A stretch of DNA of 34,068 nt from Verrucomicrobiota bacterium (GTDB lineage: Bacteria; Verrucomicrobiota; Kiritimatiellia; JAKQHR01). Below, one piece after another: positions 9,105-17,446 of this stretch (position 1 is the first letter of the stretch; each line of letters opens with the position of its first letter). The notes under the pieces are model-generated. The model was not told the origin of the DNA, made no database searches, and worked only from the letters and a program-made list of their open reading frames with translations. Made by a program: the position numbers and the translations under genes. Location of the stretch: NCBI GenBank assembly GCA_029557905.1, contig JAKQHR010000153.1:1-34068 (forward strand), written 5' to 3'.

Positions 9105-11073
9105 AAGAGACAAAGAACTGGAGGAATTCCGGTCGGTGATGGAAGTCCCCTCATCGTTCGAGGAGGGCTTCAACTGGACCGCCCTGATCGGCGCGATCTT
9201 TATCGCGCTGCTGATGGTTCCGGGGGCCATCTATATGGGCCTGCTGGCCGGCGTGGGCAACATTGGCGCGGCCTCGCAGTGGGTGACTGTGATTCTTTTC
9301 ATCGAGGTGGCCAAACGCGCGCACAAGACCATGAAGAAGGCGGAGATATTCGTGCTCTTCTTCATGGCGGGCGCGGCCATGGGGATGCCCTTCTCCGGCC
9401 TCATCTGGAACCAGTTCTTCGCCCGGAGCGATGCGGCCATCGCGGCGGGCATCGCAGACCAGCTTCCCATCTGGTATGCCCCGCCCGCGGACTCGGAGTC
9501 CTATGTGGCGAGAACATTCATTCACGCCGACTGGCTCCCGGTGATCGGCCTGATCATATTCGGCACTTTTTTCGGCCAGCTGGCAAACATGGTGCTCGGG
9601 TACGGGCTTTTCCGGCTCGCCAGCGACGTGGAGCGCCTGCCCTTTCCCATGGCGCCCATTGGCGCGCAGGGCATCATCGCGCTGGCCGAGGATGCAGACG
9701 AGAAGAACCTTGAATCCCGCGCGTCTCAATGGCGCTGGCGCGTGTTTTCCATCGGCGGAGCGCTGGGACTTCTTTTCGGGACGGTTTACCTGCTGCTGCC
9801 CACGCTGACGGGCGCGCTGACCGGAGAGCCGATCCAGATATTTCAGATTCCGTTCTCCGACTTCACGGCCAAGACCGGACGATATCTTCCGGCCGTGGCC
9901 ACGGGCATGTCGTGGGATTTCGGCAACATCATCTTCGGCATGGTGCTGCCGTTTTTTGCCATGGTGGGTTCATTCATCGGGCTGATTGTCACCTTTATTC
10001 TCAATCCGATGCTCTATCATTTCGGCATCATTCACAACTGGACGCCGGGAGACAGCACAATCAACACGCTGTACAAGAACAATATTGATTTTCATTTCAG
10101 CTTCCAGATCGGCATTGCGATGGCGATCGCGATCGCGGGCTTCTGGCAGGTTTTCCGCAGCTTCCGGAACCGGAAGGTGCAGGCAGAGACGCAGGAGGGC
10201 CCGCGGTCTTCCGTCCCCGAAGGCCGGGGCGACATCCGGGTCTGGCTTGTGATCCTTGTGTATTTCTTCATCACCGTCACCTATATCCTGGTGTCCGGCT
10301 GGCTGATTGACTGGCACAGGGGCATCATGATCGTACTGCTGCTGCTGGGATTTGTGTACACGCCGATCATAAGCTATGTGACCGCGCGACTTGAGGGCAT
10401 GGTTGGACAGGTGGTGGAGGTTCCATATATCCGGGAGGCGGCACTGATTCTGAGCGGCTATCACGGGGCAGCCTGCTGGTTCCTCCCCATTCCCATGGCC
10501 AACTACGGCCAGATGACCGTTTTCTACAAGCAGTGCGAACTGACCGGCACCCGCTTCCCCAGCATCTGGAAGACACAGATTGTGCTGTTTCCGATTATTC
10601 TCGTCAGCTCCATCTTCTTCATGAATTTCATCTGGGGGCTGAATGAAGTTCCTTCGGCCGTCTATCCGTTTGCCGAAATGATGTGGGAGCTCGAGGCGGA
10701 AAACCAGTGCATCATGTTTTCCTCCACGCTGGGCGAATATTCGATTTTTGAGGAGGCATTCAAGGGGCTGTATCTGGCGATCGGCGCATTTTTCGGCCTG
10801 ATTCTGTTCGGGGGCATGAGTCTGCTGGGCGCGCCGGTGATGATGACCTATGGAGTGATTCGCGGACTGGGGCAAACCATGCCCCACTCGGTGATCCCCC
10901 AGTTCATCGGCGCTCTGATCGGACGCTATTACTTCCAGAAGCGGCTGGGCCTGATCTGGCGACAGTACATTCCGGTGGTCAGCGCCGGTTTCGCATGCGG
11001 CATGGGGCTGATCACGACGGTCGGGGTGGGAATAACATTTTTGAGCAAGGCGGCGATTCCGCTGCCGTTTTAG
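9094..11073 (+). CDS. OPT-like oligopeptide transporter family membrane protein (permease B)
   Basis: This 659-residue polytopic protein has about 13-15 hydrophobic segments. It has the feel of the OPT superfamily: a glycine-rich first helix (MGLLAGVGN), an E-RLPFPMAPIGAQ motif near residues 178-190, and a repeated pattern of long helices with a charged central loop (about 360-385). The family moves peptides or metal chelates by secondary transport in other bacteria and eukaryotes; the substrate here cannot be read from sequence. It shares the E-x-LP-[YF]-P motif with the first gene of the cluster but is otherwise clearly divergent from it. It overlaps the giant fusion gene by 11 nt and is followed after 8 nt by ATPase 2, which implies co-expression with ABC components. 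That is unusual, because OPT proteins do not need ATPases. Confidence 0.85.
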   Translation: MAHRRDKELEEFRSVMEVPSSFEEGFNWTALIGAIFIALLMVPGAIYMGLLAGVGNIGAASQWVTVILFIEVAKRAHKTMKKAEIFVLFFMAGAAMGMPFSGLIWNQFFARSDAAIAAGIADQLPIWYAPPADSESYVARTFIHADWLPVIGLIIFGTFFGQLANMVLGYGLFRLASDVERLPFPMAPIGAQGIIALAEDADEKNLESRASQWRWRVFSIGGALGLLFGTVYLLLPTLTGALTGEPIQIFQIPFSDFTAKTGRYLPAVATGMSWDFGNIIFGMVLPFFAMVGSFIGLIVTFILNPMLYHFGIIHNWTPGDSTINTLYKNNIDFHFSFQIGIAMAIAIAGFWQVFRSFRNRKVQAETQEGPRSSVPEGRGDIRVWLVILVYFFITVTYILVSGWLIDWHRGIMIVLLLLGFVYTPIISYVTARLEGMVGQVVEVPYIREAALILSGYHGAACWFLPIPMANYGQMTVFYKQCELTGTRFPSIWKTQIVLFPIILVSSIFFMNFIWGLNEVPSAVYPFAEMMWELEAENQCIMFSSTLGEYSIFEEAFKGLYLAIGAFFGLILFGGMSLLGAPVMMTYGVIRGLGQTMPHSVIPQFIGALIGRYYFQKRLGLIWRQYIPVVSAGFACGMGLITTVGVGITFLSKAAIPLPF

Positions 11074-11081
11074 GATAAAAG

Positions 11082-11804
11082 ATGGCTGAGGTTCTGATAG
11101 AAATTCGCGGTGTGAACAAGATCTTCGATCTCGGGAAGGTCAAGGTCCATGCGTTAAAGGATGTGGATCTCGATGTATACCGCGGAGAGTATCTTTCTAT
11201 TATGGGGCCCTCCGGTTCCGGGAAGAGCACGCTGTTCAACATGATCGGGGCCCTTGATCAGCCAACCTCCGGCACCATTCGTGTGGCGGATATCAGCCTG
11301 ACAGACCTGAGCAGCCGCGAACTGGCCTACTTCCGCGGGAAGCATATCGGCTACATCTTCCAGACGTTCAACCTGCTCCCCGCCTACAATGCCCTCGAAA
11401 ATGTGGCCATGCCGCTGGTCTTCAACGGATGGGAGGAGGCCCGGGCCCATGCCCGCGCGGCGGAAGTGCTGGAGGAGGTGGGCCTGGGTCACCGCATCAC
11501 ACACAGACCGGAGGAGCTGTCGGGCGGGCAGCAGCAGCGAGTGGCCATCGCGCGCGCGCTGGCCAACAAGCCCGCGATCATTCTGGCGGACGAGCCCACG
11601 GGAAATCTTGATCTGCACACCGGAGAGGAAATCATCAGGCTGCTCAGTCAGCTCAGCCGGGAACTGGGGGTTACGGTGATTTCCGCCACGCATGACCACA
11701 AAATGCTGGCCACATCGGACCGCATCCTCTGGATCCGGGACGGCCGCAAGGACCGGCTGGAGAAGCGGGAAGACATTCGCATCCGGATCGGCACGGTGAG
11801 CTGA
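11082..11804 (+). CDS. ABC transporter ATP-binding protein, LolD/MacB type (ATPase 2)
   Basis: This 240-residue ATPase has Walker A GPSGSGKS (42-49), Q-loop Gln94 (YIFQTFN), signature LSGGQ (146-150), Walker B IILADE (166-171) and switch His204. It belongs to the same LolD/MacB/FtsE class as ATPase 1 and is clearly homologous to it, sharing for example the ALENV and ILWIRDG-like segments. It differs mainly in the N-terminus and C-terminal tail. The start is the ATG eight nt after the OPT-like gene's stop, with an AGGA element overlapping that stop. It is the last gene of the + strand cluster; only six nt separate it from the convergent NusG-like gene, and no terminator hairpin was seen there. 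Two ATPases and two FtsX-type permeases suggest matched pairs, but which pairs with which is not readable. Confidence 0.93.
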   Translation: MAEVLIEIRGVNKIFDLGKVKVHALKDVDLDVYRGEYLSIMGPSGSGKSTLFNMIGALDQPTSGTIRVADISLTDLSSRELAYFRGKHIGYIFQTFNLLPAYNALENVAMPLVFNGWEEARAHARAAEVLEEVGLGHRITHRPEELSGGQQQRVAIARALANKPAIILADEPTGNLDLHTGEEIIRLLSQLSRELGVTVISATHDHKMLATSDRILWIRDGRKDRLEKREDIRIRIGTVS

Positions 11805-11810
11805 TAAACT

Positions 11811-12359
11811 TCACGCGGGCGCCAGAAATGCGGCATCCACCTCGATGGCCATTGAATAATTAATCATCGTGATATTGATGACCAGCCGCGTTTTGCCATG
11901 CATGTGTTCAACAACTCCCTCAAAATCCTTGAACTGGCCCGATTTGATGCGGACAAGACTGCCCTTCTTCAGATAGGGAAGCACCTCCACCACCTTCTCG
12001 GCCTTGAGCGCCGTCTCGATCTGTTTCAGTTCGCGAACCAGCCGCTCCTGCTCAAAGACCTGAAGCAGATTGGCCACATACTGCGACTGCTTCAGCCCGG
12101 CATCCTGCTCGGGCCGCAGGATGCAGAACACATAGCCGGGGAAAAGAGGATTTTCGAACTCGCGCACGCGCGCGCCGTAGCGATGAAGCTTCCTGATCTG
12201 CGGCAGATGAACGGGGATGTGCTGCTCCTCGCAGTAACGGCAAAGTTTTTTTTCGCAGCGCGGACGGGTGTGCAGGACGGCCCAGCGGAGCGGTTTTTCG
12301 GGCAGGACAAGGTCACAGACCCATTTTCTTTCCGGGGCGGGAGCATCCGAATCAGGCAT
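11811..12359 (-). CDS. NusG/RfaH-like transcription elongation (antitermination) factor
   Basis: This 182-residue protein has an N-terminal NGN domain (about 24-115; WAVLHTRPRCEKK at the start, NPLFPGYVF in the middle) and a C-terminal KOW domain (about 132-180; KGSLVRIKSGQFKDFEGVV). The length and divergence fit specialised NusG paralogues (RfaH, UpxY, LoaP types) that stop premature termination in long polysaccharide operons, rather than housekeeping NusG. The ATG at 12359 was chosen because it overlaps the stop of the sugar transferase gene by 8 nt, has a GGGGAG element about 8 nt upstream, and gives a family-like N-terminus; the longer open frame has a low-complexity Arg/Pro leader. It is the last gene of the exopolysaccharide operon, an unusual position because such factors are commonly encoded first. 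Confidence 0.87.
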   Translation of the reverse strand: MPDSDAPAPERKWVCDLVLPEKPLRWAVLHTRPRCEKKLCRYCEEQHIPVHLPQIRKLHRYGARVREFENPLFPGYVFCILRPEQDAGLKQSQYVANLLQVFEQERLVRELKQIETALKAEKVVEVLPYLKKGSLVRIKSGQFKDFEGVVEHMHGKTRLVINITMINYSMAIEVDAAFLAPA

Positions 12360-13824
12360 TGGCCGTCTCCCCGGATGCCGGGCCAGCCGGAGATGCCGCT
12401 GTCTGCGGAACGGATCCGTTCTCCGGCTCCTCGGCATATCGGAGCCCAACAATGATTGTGCGGAAGGTCCGCAGCAGAATCAGCACATCCAGATACAGGC
12501 TCATGTGCTTGATATAATAGAGGTCGAACTGGAGCTTGCGCTTTGTGGCCTCAATGCTGGTGGCATAGGGGAACTTCACCTGGGCCCAGCCGGTGATGCC
12601 GGGCGCCACCATCAGGCGTTCCTGATAAAAGGGAATGCTTTGCTTCAGCAGCGCAACAAATTCCGGCCGCTCGGGGCGCGGGCCCACAAGGCTCATTTCT
12701 CCGCGCAGCACATTGATCAACTGGGGAATTTCATCAATGCGCCATTTTCGCAGAAACCGGCCCACCGGCGTTATCCGGCGATCCCCGGCCGTGGCCCAGA
12801 CCGCACCCGTCTTTGCCTCGGCATCCTGACGCATGGTTCTTAATTTAAGAAGAGTATAAACACGGCCCTCCCTGCCCACGCGCTTCTGCCGGAAAAATAC
12901 CGGTCCCGGAGACGTCAGCTTGATGAGTATCGCCGCGATCACACCCACGGGAACAAGAACAATCAGCCCGATCACCGATGCAGACAGATCCATCACCCGC
13001 TTGATCTGCCGGATATGAATGCGCGAACTGTTCATGGCGGCATGCATGAGCCATTCGTCATCAATGTGATCGATGGGAATTTCCGCTCCGAGTTCCTCAT
13101 AAAGAGAAACATAATCCAGTATCTGCAGGCCCGCATAACGCAGCGGCCGCAGGACATGAAGCAGAGTGTGAGCCTTGTCGGGGGGTGTGGCCACCACCAG
13201 CGTTTCGACATCATAGGCCGCGACGTATTCCCGCAAGCTGGCGATGTCTCCCAGCACGGGAACGCCGCGCACGAAAGCCTCCGCGTCGCCGGGCTCAACC
13301 GAAACGATCCCGTACAGCGAATAGCCGGAATTGGGCTCCGCGGCGAGCAGGGCCAGGACTTCTTCCGCCTCGCGGCCGCCGCCAAGAATCAGGGTCTTTT
13401 TCGAAAACAACCCGTAGCCAAGCGCCATGCGCAGAAGACGGCGGGCAACCCATGAGCCGACCGCGATAAACAGCGAGGCCAGGAGCAGGACGCCACGGCC
13501 GATATGCAGCTCGAAATCGGCATAGAACGCCAGAATTGTGACCACAAGCCCCAGCGCCGTGACGACCACCGGCAGGAAAAAAGAGGCACCCAGCTTCTGG
13601 GTGATCACCTCCCGCTCATACATGCCGCCGGCATAGAATATGAGAAGAAAGACAAAAGACACAGAAGTCAGCGGAAGCAGATTGTCCCCGAGATATTCCA
13701 GGCCGATCTTCCATCCCAGGCGCATAATCGCAGACAGGAACACGGCCAGGACAATGGTCAGCACATCGGATACAAAAAGCGCCATCCGCCGCACTGAAAA
13801 CCGGGATGTCCGTCCAAAATACAT
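12352..13824 (-). CDS. Polyprenyl-phosphate sugar phosphotransferase (WcaJ-like initiating enzyme)
   Basis: This 490-residue enzyme has four to five N-terminal membrane segments (within residues about 10-125), a nucleotide-binding-like middle region (KTLILGGGREAEEVLALL), a further hydrophobic hairpin (about 275-300) and a C-terminal bacterial sugar transferase domain. Diagnostic motifs are FFRQKRVGREGR, LLKLRTM, IDEIPQLINVLRGEMSLVGPRP and PGITGWAQV. Family members transfer a sugar-1-phosphate to undecaprenyl phosphate and so start exopolysaccharide repeat synthesis at the inner membrane. The architecture resembles the exosortase-associated sugar transferase family, but the sugar is unknown. 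The start ATG has an AGAGGA element just one or two nt upstream, which is unusually close. It lies 41 nt downstream of the Wzz/kinase gene and overlaps the NusG-like gene. Confidence 0.92.
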   Translation of the reverse strand: MYFGRTSRFSVRRMALFVSDVLTIVLAVFLSAIMRLGWKIGLEYLGDNLLPLTSVSFVFLLIFYAGGMYEREVITQKLGASFFLPVVVTALGLVVTILAFYADFELHIGRGVLLLASLFIAVGSWVARRLLRMALGYGLFSKKTLILGGGREAEEVLALLAAEPNSGYSLYGIVSVEPGDAEAFVRGVPVLGDIASLREYVAAYDVETLVVATPPDKAHTLLHVLRPLRYAGLQILDYVSLYEELGAEIPIDHIDDEWLMHAAMNSSRIHIRQIKRVMDLSASVIGLIVLVPVGVIAAILIKLTSPGPVFFRQKRVGREGRVYTLLKLRTMRQDAEAKTGAVWATAGDRRITPVGRFLRKWRIDEIPQLINVLRGEMSLVGPRPERPEFVALLKQSIPFYQERLMVAPGITGWAQVKFPYATSIEATKRKLQFDLYYIKHMSLYLDVLILLRTFRTIIVGLRYAEEPENGSVPQTAASPAGPASGETANA

Positions 13825-13865
13825 TCCTCTTTGTATCCTTTACTCAAACGAGCGGGCCCGTCTGC

Positions 13866-16103
13866 TCAGCTTTTATCCTCATGCTGATGCTCGTAAAGAT
13901 ATTCGTAATCATAATATCCGTAGTATGTCGAATAGTAATAATAACCCACCCGGCCGAATTCCAGATTGTTCAAGATGCAGCCGACGATGTTTGCGCCACG
14001 CTGCTTGAGCACCTGAACCGCCAGCTGAGTGAGTTTTCTTGATGTTTTACCCGCCCATACCACAAAGATCACACCCTCCACCTGCGAAGTCAGGATGCCG
14101 GCTTCAGACACCGCCATGACGGGCGGGCAGTCTATAATGACACGGTCATATGTCCGCTGACCGTATTCCAGCAGTTTCCTGAATTCTGGATGAAGCACCA
14201 GTTCCGCCGGATGCTCGGGGAAGTCGCCGGTTGCCAGCAGATCCAGATTGGAATAGGAGGTCCTTTGAATAACCGCCTCCGCCTTGGCCTGGCCCTGAAG
14301 AACATCCGAAAGGCCCTTGCCGGCCTCGAGTCCGAAATACTTGTGAAGCTCGCCGCGCCGCATGTCCCCGTCAATCAGGAGTATCTTCTCACCCGCCATG
14401 GCCAGACTCAGCGCAACGTTCACCGCACTGGTGGTTTTCCCTTCGCGCGGAACGGCGGAGGTAATGGCCAGCGTTTTCATGACCCGCGCGGGGGCCGCAG
14501 GAGAAACAATGGAGGAGCGGATGTTGCGGTAGGATTCCGCAAGCCCGCTCTTCTGGTCAATATTGCTCAGGAGATGCGAACGCATGTCTTCCGCATCCCA
14601 TGCGGCGGATGGCACAACCCCGAAGAAGGGAAGATGCAAATCACGGGTGATTTCCTCGGGATAGCGGAGGGAGTCATCGATATATTCGATGCCGAACACC
14701 AGCGCAAGGCCTGCGCCCAGTCCGATCAGGGCCGCCATGAATATGTTTTTCAGGCGGCGGGGCTGATCCGGCGAGGATGCCGCCTGGGCGCGCTCCATGA
14801 TCCGAACGGATTCGGGTTCGATTCCGATGGATATATCCAGCTCTTTCAGGCGGTTGAAAATGAGGTCATACAGACTCTGAAGCCGTTCCACGTTGCGCTG
14901 CAGATTTTCATATTCATGACTCTTTCGGGCAACCCGCAGCGCCTCTTCCTCCCATTCCTTCTCCACTCGGCGAACGGCCTCCTCCTTGATGGCCAGCGCC
15001 TCAAGATTGGCATAATACTGAGACAGTGCGAATTTGAGCTCCACATCAATCTGACGGTCAACCTCCTTGAGGCGCGCCAGATACTGCTGGATCACGGGAT
15101 GAGCATCGCGAAACTTGGTTCTCAATTCAGCCAGTTCCGACTCCATGCGCGCTTTTTCGCGGCGCAGCCCCTGCCAGCCCGGCTGACTGACCACGCCCCG
15201 CTCGAGCAGTCCCGCCGGCCCGTGCGGCACAGCAACCGCAATATTGGTGCCGGCAGCCAAATCGGCAATGGCCGGCGTCCCGCTCATTGCCATGGAAGGC
15301 TGGGGGCTTGAAAGTGCAGCCAGAACAATTTCATCAGAGGCATCGCTGATCAGCGGCTGCTCGGCCTCCAGCAGCATGCGCTCCGTCCGGTATGCGGCCG
15401 CCCGGGATGACAGCTTGGCGAGATACTCGGCCGCGATGTTTCCGCGCTCGCGGATGGCGATCACACGATTGTCTTTCTTGAACGCCAGCACCTTCTCGTC
15501 CGCGCGGCGCAATTCCTCGCGCAGGCGATCCGCCTGCCGGGTCAGCCCGATCACCGTGGATTCGGAAGTTCCTATACGCTCCTCCGCCTTGGAATCAATA
15601 TACTCTTCCGCAAGAGCGTTCGCATAGGCGGCCGAGAAAACCGGGTCCCGCGATTTCACCGTGATGGCCAGAATGGAGGTTTTGCCGACAGGAGCCACCG
15701 ACGCACGAATCAGCAGTCTTCGGGCATCCGCCGGAGAATACCCAGTTCTGTCCATGGCCCGCTTCTGAATAACCTTGGTTTCGATGATGCGCTGCTGCGT
15801 GGCGATATAATCACCCATGGTGCGGGTTTCCCGCGTCTGCAGCTGCGCCGGAATCGGGAGGCCCTCGCTGAACATCAAAGTTGCCGTGGAAGAGTAGGTG
15901 TCCTCCTGACGCATCAGCATCACCACCATAACGGCCTCTGCCACCACAAAACAGAGCGCAATCAGCCATATGCGCTTGATGACAATATGCAGATACTGCT
16001 TGAGCATCACAATATCGAACGGCTTGCCGGCGGGAGCGGGACTCTGCCCGGGGACCTGTCCGGCGGCATGGGGAGGGCTAGGAGGCTCGATGATACCTTT
16101 CAT
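13866..16103 (-). CDS. Fused Wzz-type chain-length regulator and BY-kinase (tyrosine autokinase)
   Basis: This 745-residue protein combines a proline-rich N-terminal tail, a first membrane helix (about 44-66), a Wzz domain with long coiled coils (about 70-440), a second helix (about 448-471) and a cytoplasmic P-loop kinase. The kinase has Walker A in VPREGKTT (about 548-556), Walker A' in LLIDGDMRRG and Walker B in VIIDCPP (around 654). The C-terminus holds 11 tyrosines within 17 residues, the autophosphorylation cluster expected for this class. Phosphocycling of this tail controls polymer length and export together with the Wza-type protein encoded just upstream (only 2 nt between the genes). 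The Wzz domain is longer than average, with an Ala/Gly-rich segment around residues 260-305. Confidence 0.95.
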   Translation of the reverse strand: MKGIIEPPSPPHAAGQVPGQSPAPAGKPFDIVMLKQYLHIVIKRIWLIALCFVVAEAVMVVMLMRQEDTYSSTATLMFSEGLPIPAQLQTRETRTMGDYIATQQRIIETKVIQKRAMDRTGYSPADARRLLIRASVAPVGKTSILAITVKSRDPVFSAAYANALAEEYIDSKAEERIGTSESTVIGLTRQADRLREELRRADEKVLAFKKDNRVIAIRERGNIAAEYLAKLSSRAAAYRTERMLLEAEQPLISDASDEIVLAALSSPQPSMAMSGTPAIADLAAGTNIAVAVPHGPAGLLERGVVSQPGWQGLRREKARMESELAELRTKFRDAHPVIQQYLARLKEVDRQIDVELKFALSQYYANLEALAIKEEAVRRVEKEWEEEALRVARKSHEYENLQRNVERLQSLYDLIFNRLKELDISIGIEPESVRIMERAQAASSPDQPRRLKNIFMAALIGLGAGLALVFGIEYIDDSLRYPEEITRDLHLPFFGVVPSAAWDAEDMRSHLLSNIDQKSGLAESYRNIRSSIVSPAAPARVMKTLAITSAVPREGKTTSAVNVALSLAMAGEKILLIDGDMRRGELHKYFGLEAGKGLSDVLQGQAKAEAVIQRTSYSNLDLLATGDFPEHPAELVLHPEFRKLLEYGQRTYDRVIIDCPPVMAVSEAGILTSQVEGVIFVVWAGKTSRKLTQLAVQVLKQRGANIVGCILNNLEFGRVGYYYYSTYYGYYDYEYLYEHQHEDKS

Positions 16104-16105
16104 AA

Positions 16106-17311
16106 TCAGAATCCCAGTATTTTCTCCGGCACAATAATCACGTCTTCCGCCTTGAGGGGAATGTCCTCCTCAAAAAGGCCCGTCTTTAAAATTTCGCCCA
16201 CATCCACAATCAGCGTTTGTTTAGATCCGTCCGGGGCTGTCCGAAGCACCTTCACTTTGTTTTCATTTGCAAATTTTGCAAAGCCGCCGGCTTTCAGTAT
16301 GGTTTTGGCGAGCGTCACCTGCTGCTCCAGCGGCAGCTCCACTGCGCCCTGATTCATCACCGCACCCAGAATATACACCATTCCGCCGCTGGCCTGGCCC
16401 TGGGTGGGCACAAAGATAATATCTCCGGGGAGAATGGGATAATTCATGGCCATGTCGCCGGCACCGAACAGGCGGGAGAGATCCAGGGTAATCGCCTCAT
16501 AAGATCCGTCAGCCTTCCTGCGCAGGAGGCGCGCGGCGCTTAACTGTGCGTGCATCGTCAGACCTCCAGCACGGGTTATAGCTCTAATCACATCCATATT
16601 CTCAGAATAGGGATAAAAGCCGGGCGAACCCAGCTGACCCAGCGCAAGAAATTCCTCCCTCGCCTGTGTGGCGTCCAGCGTGGGCACCATCACAATGTCA
16701 CGCGGCCGGAGAAACTGGTCATTGCTGAAATCCATGTTCTGCGTCATGGCCTGCACATCCACCGTTATCACCTGCCGCTCCATGCCGCCGCCGGGCTTCC
16801 ACCGGAGTATTCGCACTTCGGTACCCGCAGCCTGGTCCGAAAGTCCTTCGCACATGGCAATCGCCTCCAGCAGCGTGATGTTGCGGTCACCCCGGAAAGG
16901 AATGCTGCCCGGCTGATTCAGGGCGCCCTGCATCAAAATGGCCCCCTCAACGAATTCAGACACGTTCACGCGAATCGTGGCATCCTTGAAATATTTTGCT
17001 TCAAGCTCGTTTTCTATCAGGTCGGAGGCTCGCTCCGTTGTCAGTTCCGCCACGTGGATTCTTCCAATCATTGGGAAATCGATGGTGCCGTCTCCGGCCA
17101 CGGCGTATTCCGCATTCAGGTCGGGCTGTTCATCGACCGAAATGCTGAGCCGGTCGCCGGGAAGAATGCGGTGGGAAACGTAATCTCCGGCTTCCGCCTG
17201 CGCCGAAGTCTGGGCATGTCCGCAAGGGGCAAGCAGGACCGCCGTCACCGCCAGCGCGGCAAGAATCTGATGAATCCGCAACCCGTTCCGCCCCGTACCC
17301 GCCGTTTTCAT
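16106..17311 (-). CDS. Wza-type polysaccharide export protein with SLBB repeats
   Basis: This protein of about 401 residues begins with a signal peptide (charged start, hydrophobic AALAVTAVLLAP core, probable cleavage after GHA). A Poly_export domain follows (YVSHRILPGDRLSISVDEQPDLN onward), then three SLBB-like ligand-binding repeats (starting near ILMQGALNQPG, FLALGQLGSPG and VYILGAVMNQGA). Family members form the periplasmic or outer-membrane channel for exopolysaccharide. The upstream ATG at 17326 is also in frame, but the ATG at 17311 has a GGAG element 9 nt away and gives a standard signal-peptide start, so it was chosen. The cysteine in the leader has Pro at -1 and is not a good lipobox, so the protein is probably not a lipoprotein, unlike classical Wza. 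Confidence 0.92.
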   Translation of the reverse strand: MKTAGTGRNGLRIHQILAALAVTAVLLAPCGHAQTSAQAEAGDYVSHRILPGDRLSISVDEQPDLNAEYAVAGDGTIDFPMIGRIHVAELTTERASDLIENELEAKYFKDATIRVNVSEFVEGAILMQGALNQPGSIPFRGDRNITLLEAIAMCEGLSDQAAGTEVRILRWKPGGGMERQVITVDVQAMTQNMDFSNDQFLRPRDIVMVPTLDATQAREEFLALGQLGSPGFYPYSENMDVIRAITRAGGLTMHAQLSAARLLRRKADGSYEAITLDLSRLFGAGDMAMNYPILPGDIIFVPTQGQASGGMVYILGAVMNQGAVELPLEQQVTLAKTILKAGGFAKFANENKVKVLRTAPDGSKQTLIVDVGEILKTGLFEEDIPLKAEDVIIVPEKILGF

Positions 17312-17326
17312 ATTCGTCCACTCCAT

Positions 17327-17446
17327 AATCTTTACAGCTCACCTCAGCAGTATACAGCCGAACCTCGGAAATATATCCAGAACATTTTGAAAAAATACGG
17401 ACTAAACGGCGCGACAAGCGCCCGTTCCCGTATAATTCCAGCGGGG
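17327..17446 (-). other. 120-nt spacer with a hairpin and T-run between barrel and export genes
   Basis: On the transcribed strand the spacer first holds a GGCGC/GCGCC hairpin (17408-17412 with 17418-17422, five-base loop, extendable by three pairs past one bulged base). About 9 nt later comes a run of six T (complement of 17390-17395). This distance is too long for a canonical intrinsic terminator. Nearer the export gene is a TATACT hexamer (complement of 17349-17354), but no good -35 lies at the right distance. It may be a partial attenuator or weak internal promoter; nothing more can be supported. Confidence 0.25.

Noticed and set aside
3591-11804. Possible recent duplication of the two ATPase genes
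   Set aside because: The proteins share family motifs but differ widely outside them, so this is an old paralogy and not a recent repeat.
14190-15311. 373-residue open frame on the plus strand
   Set aside because: It is antisense to the Wzz/BY-kinase gene, whose motifs are clear, and shows no domain or ribosome-binding site.
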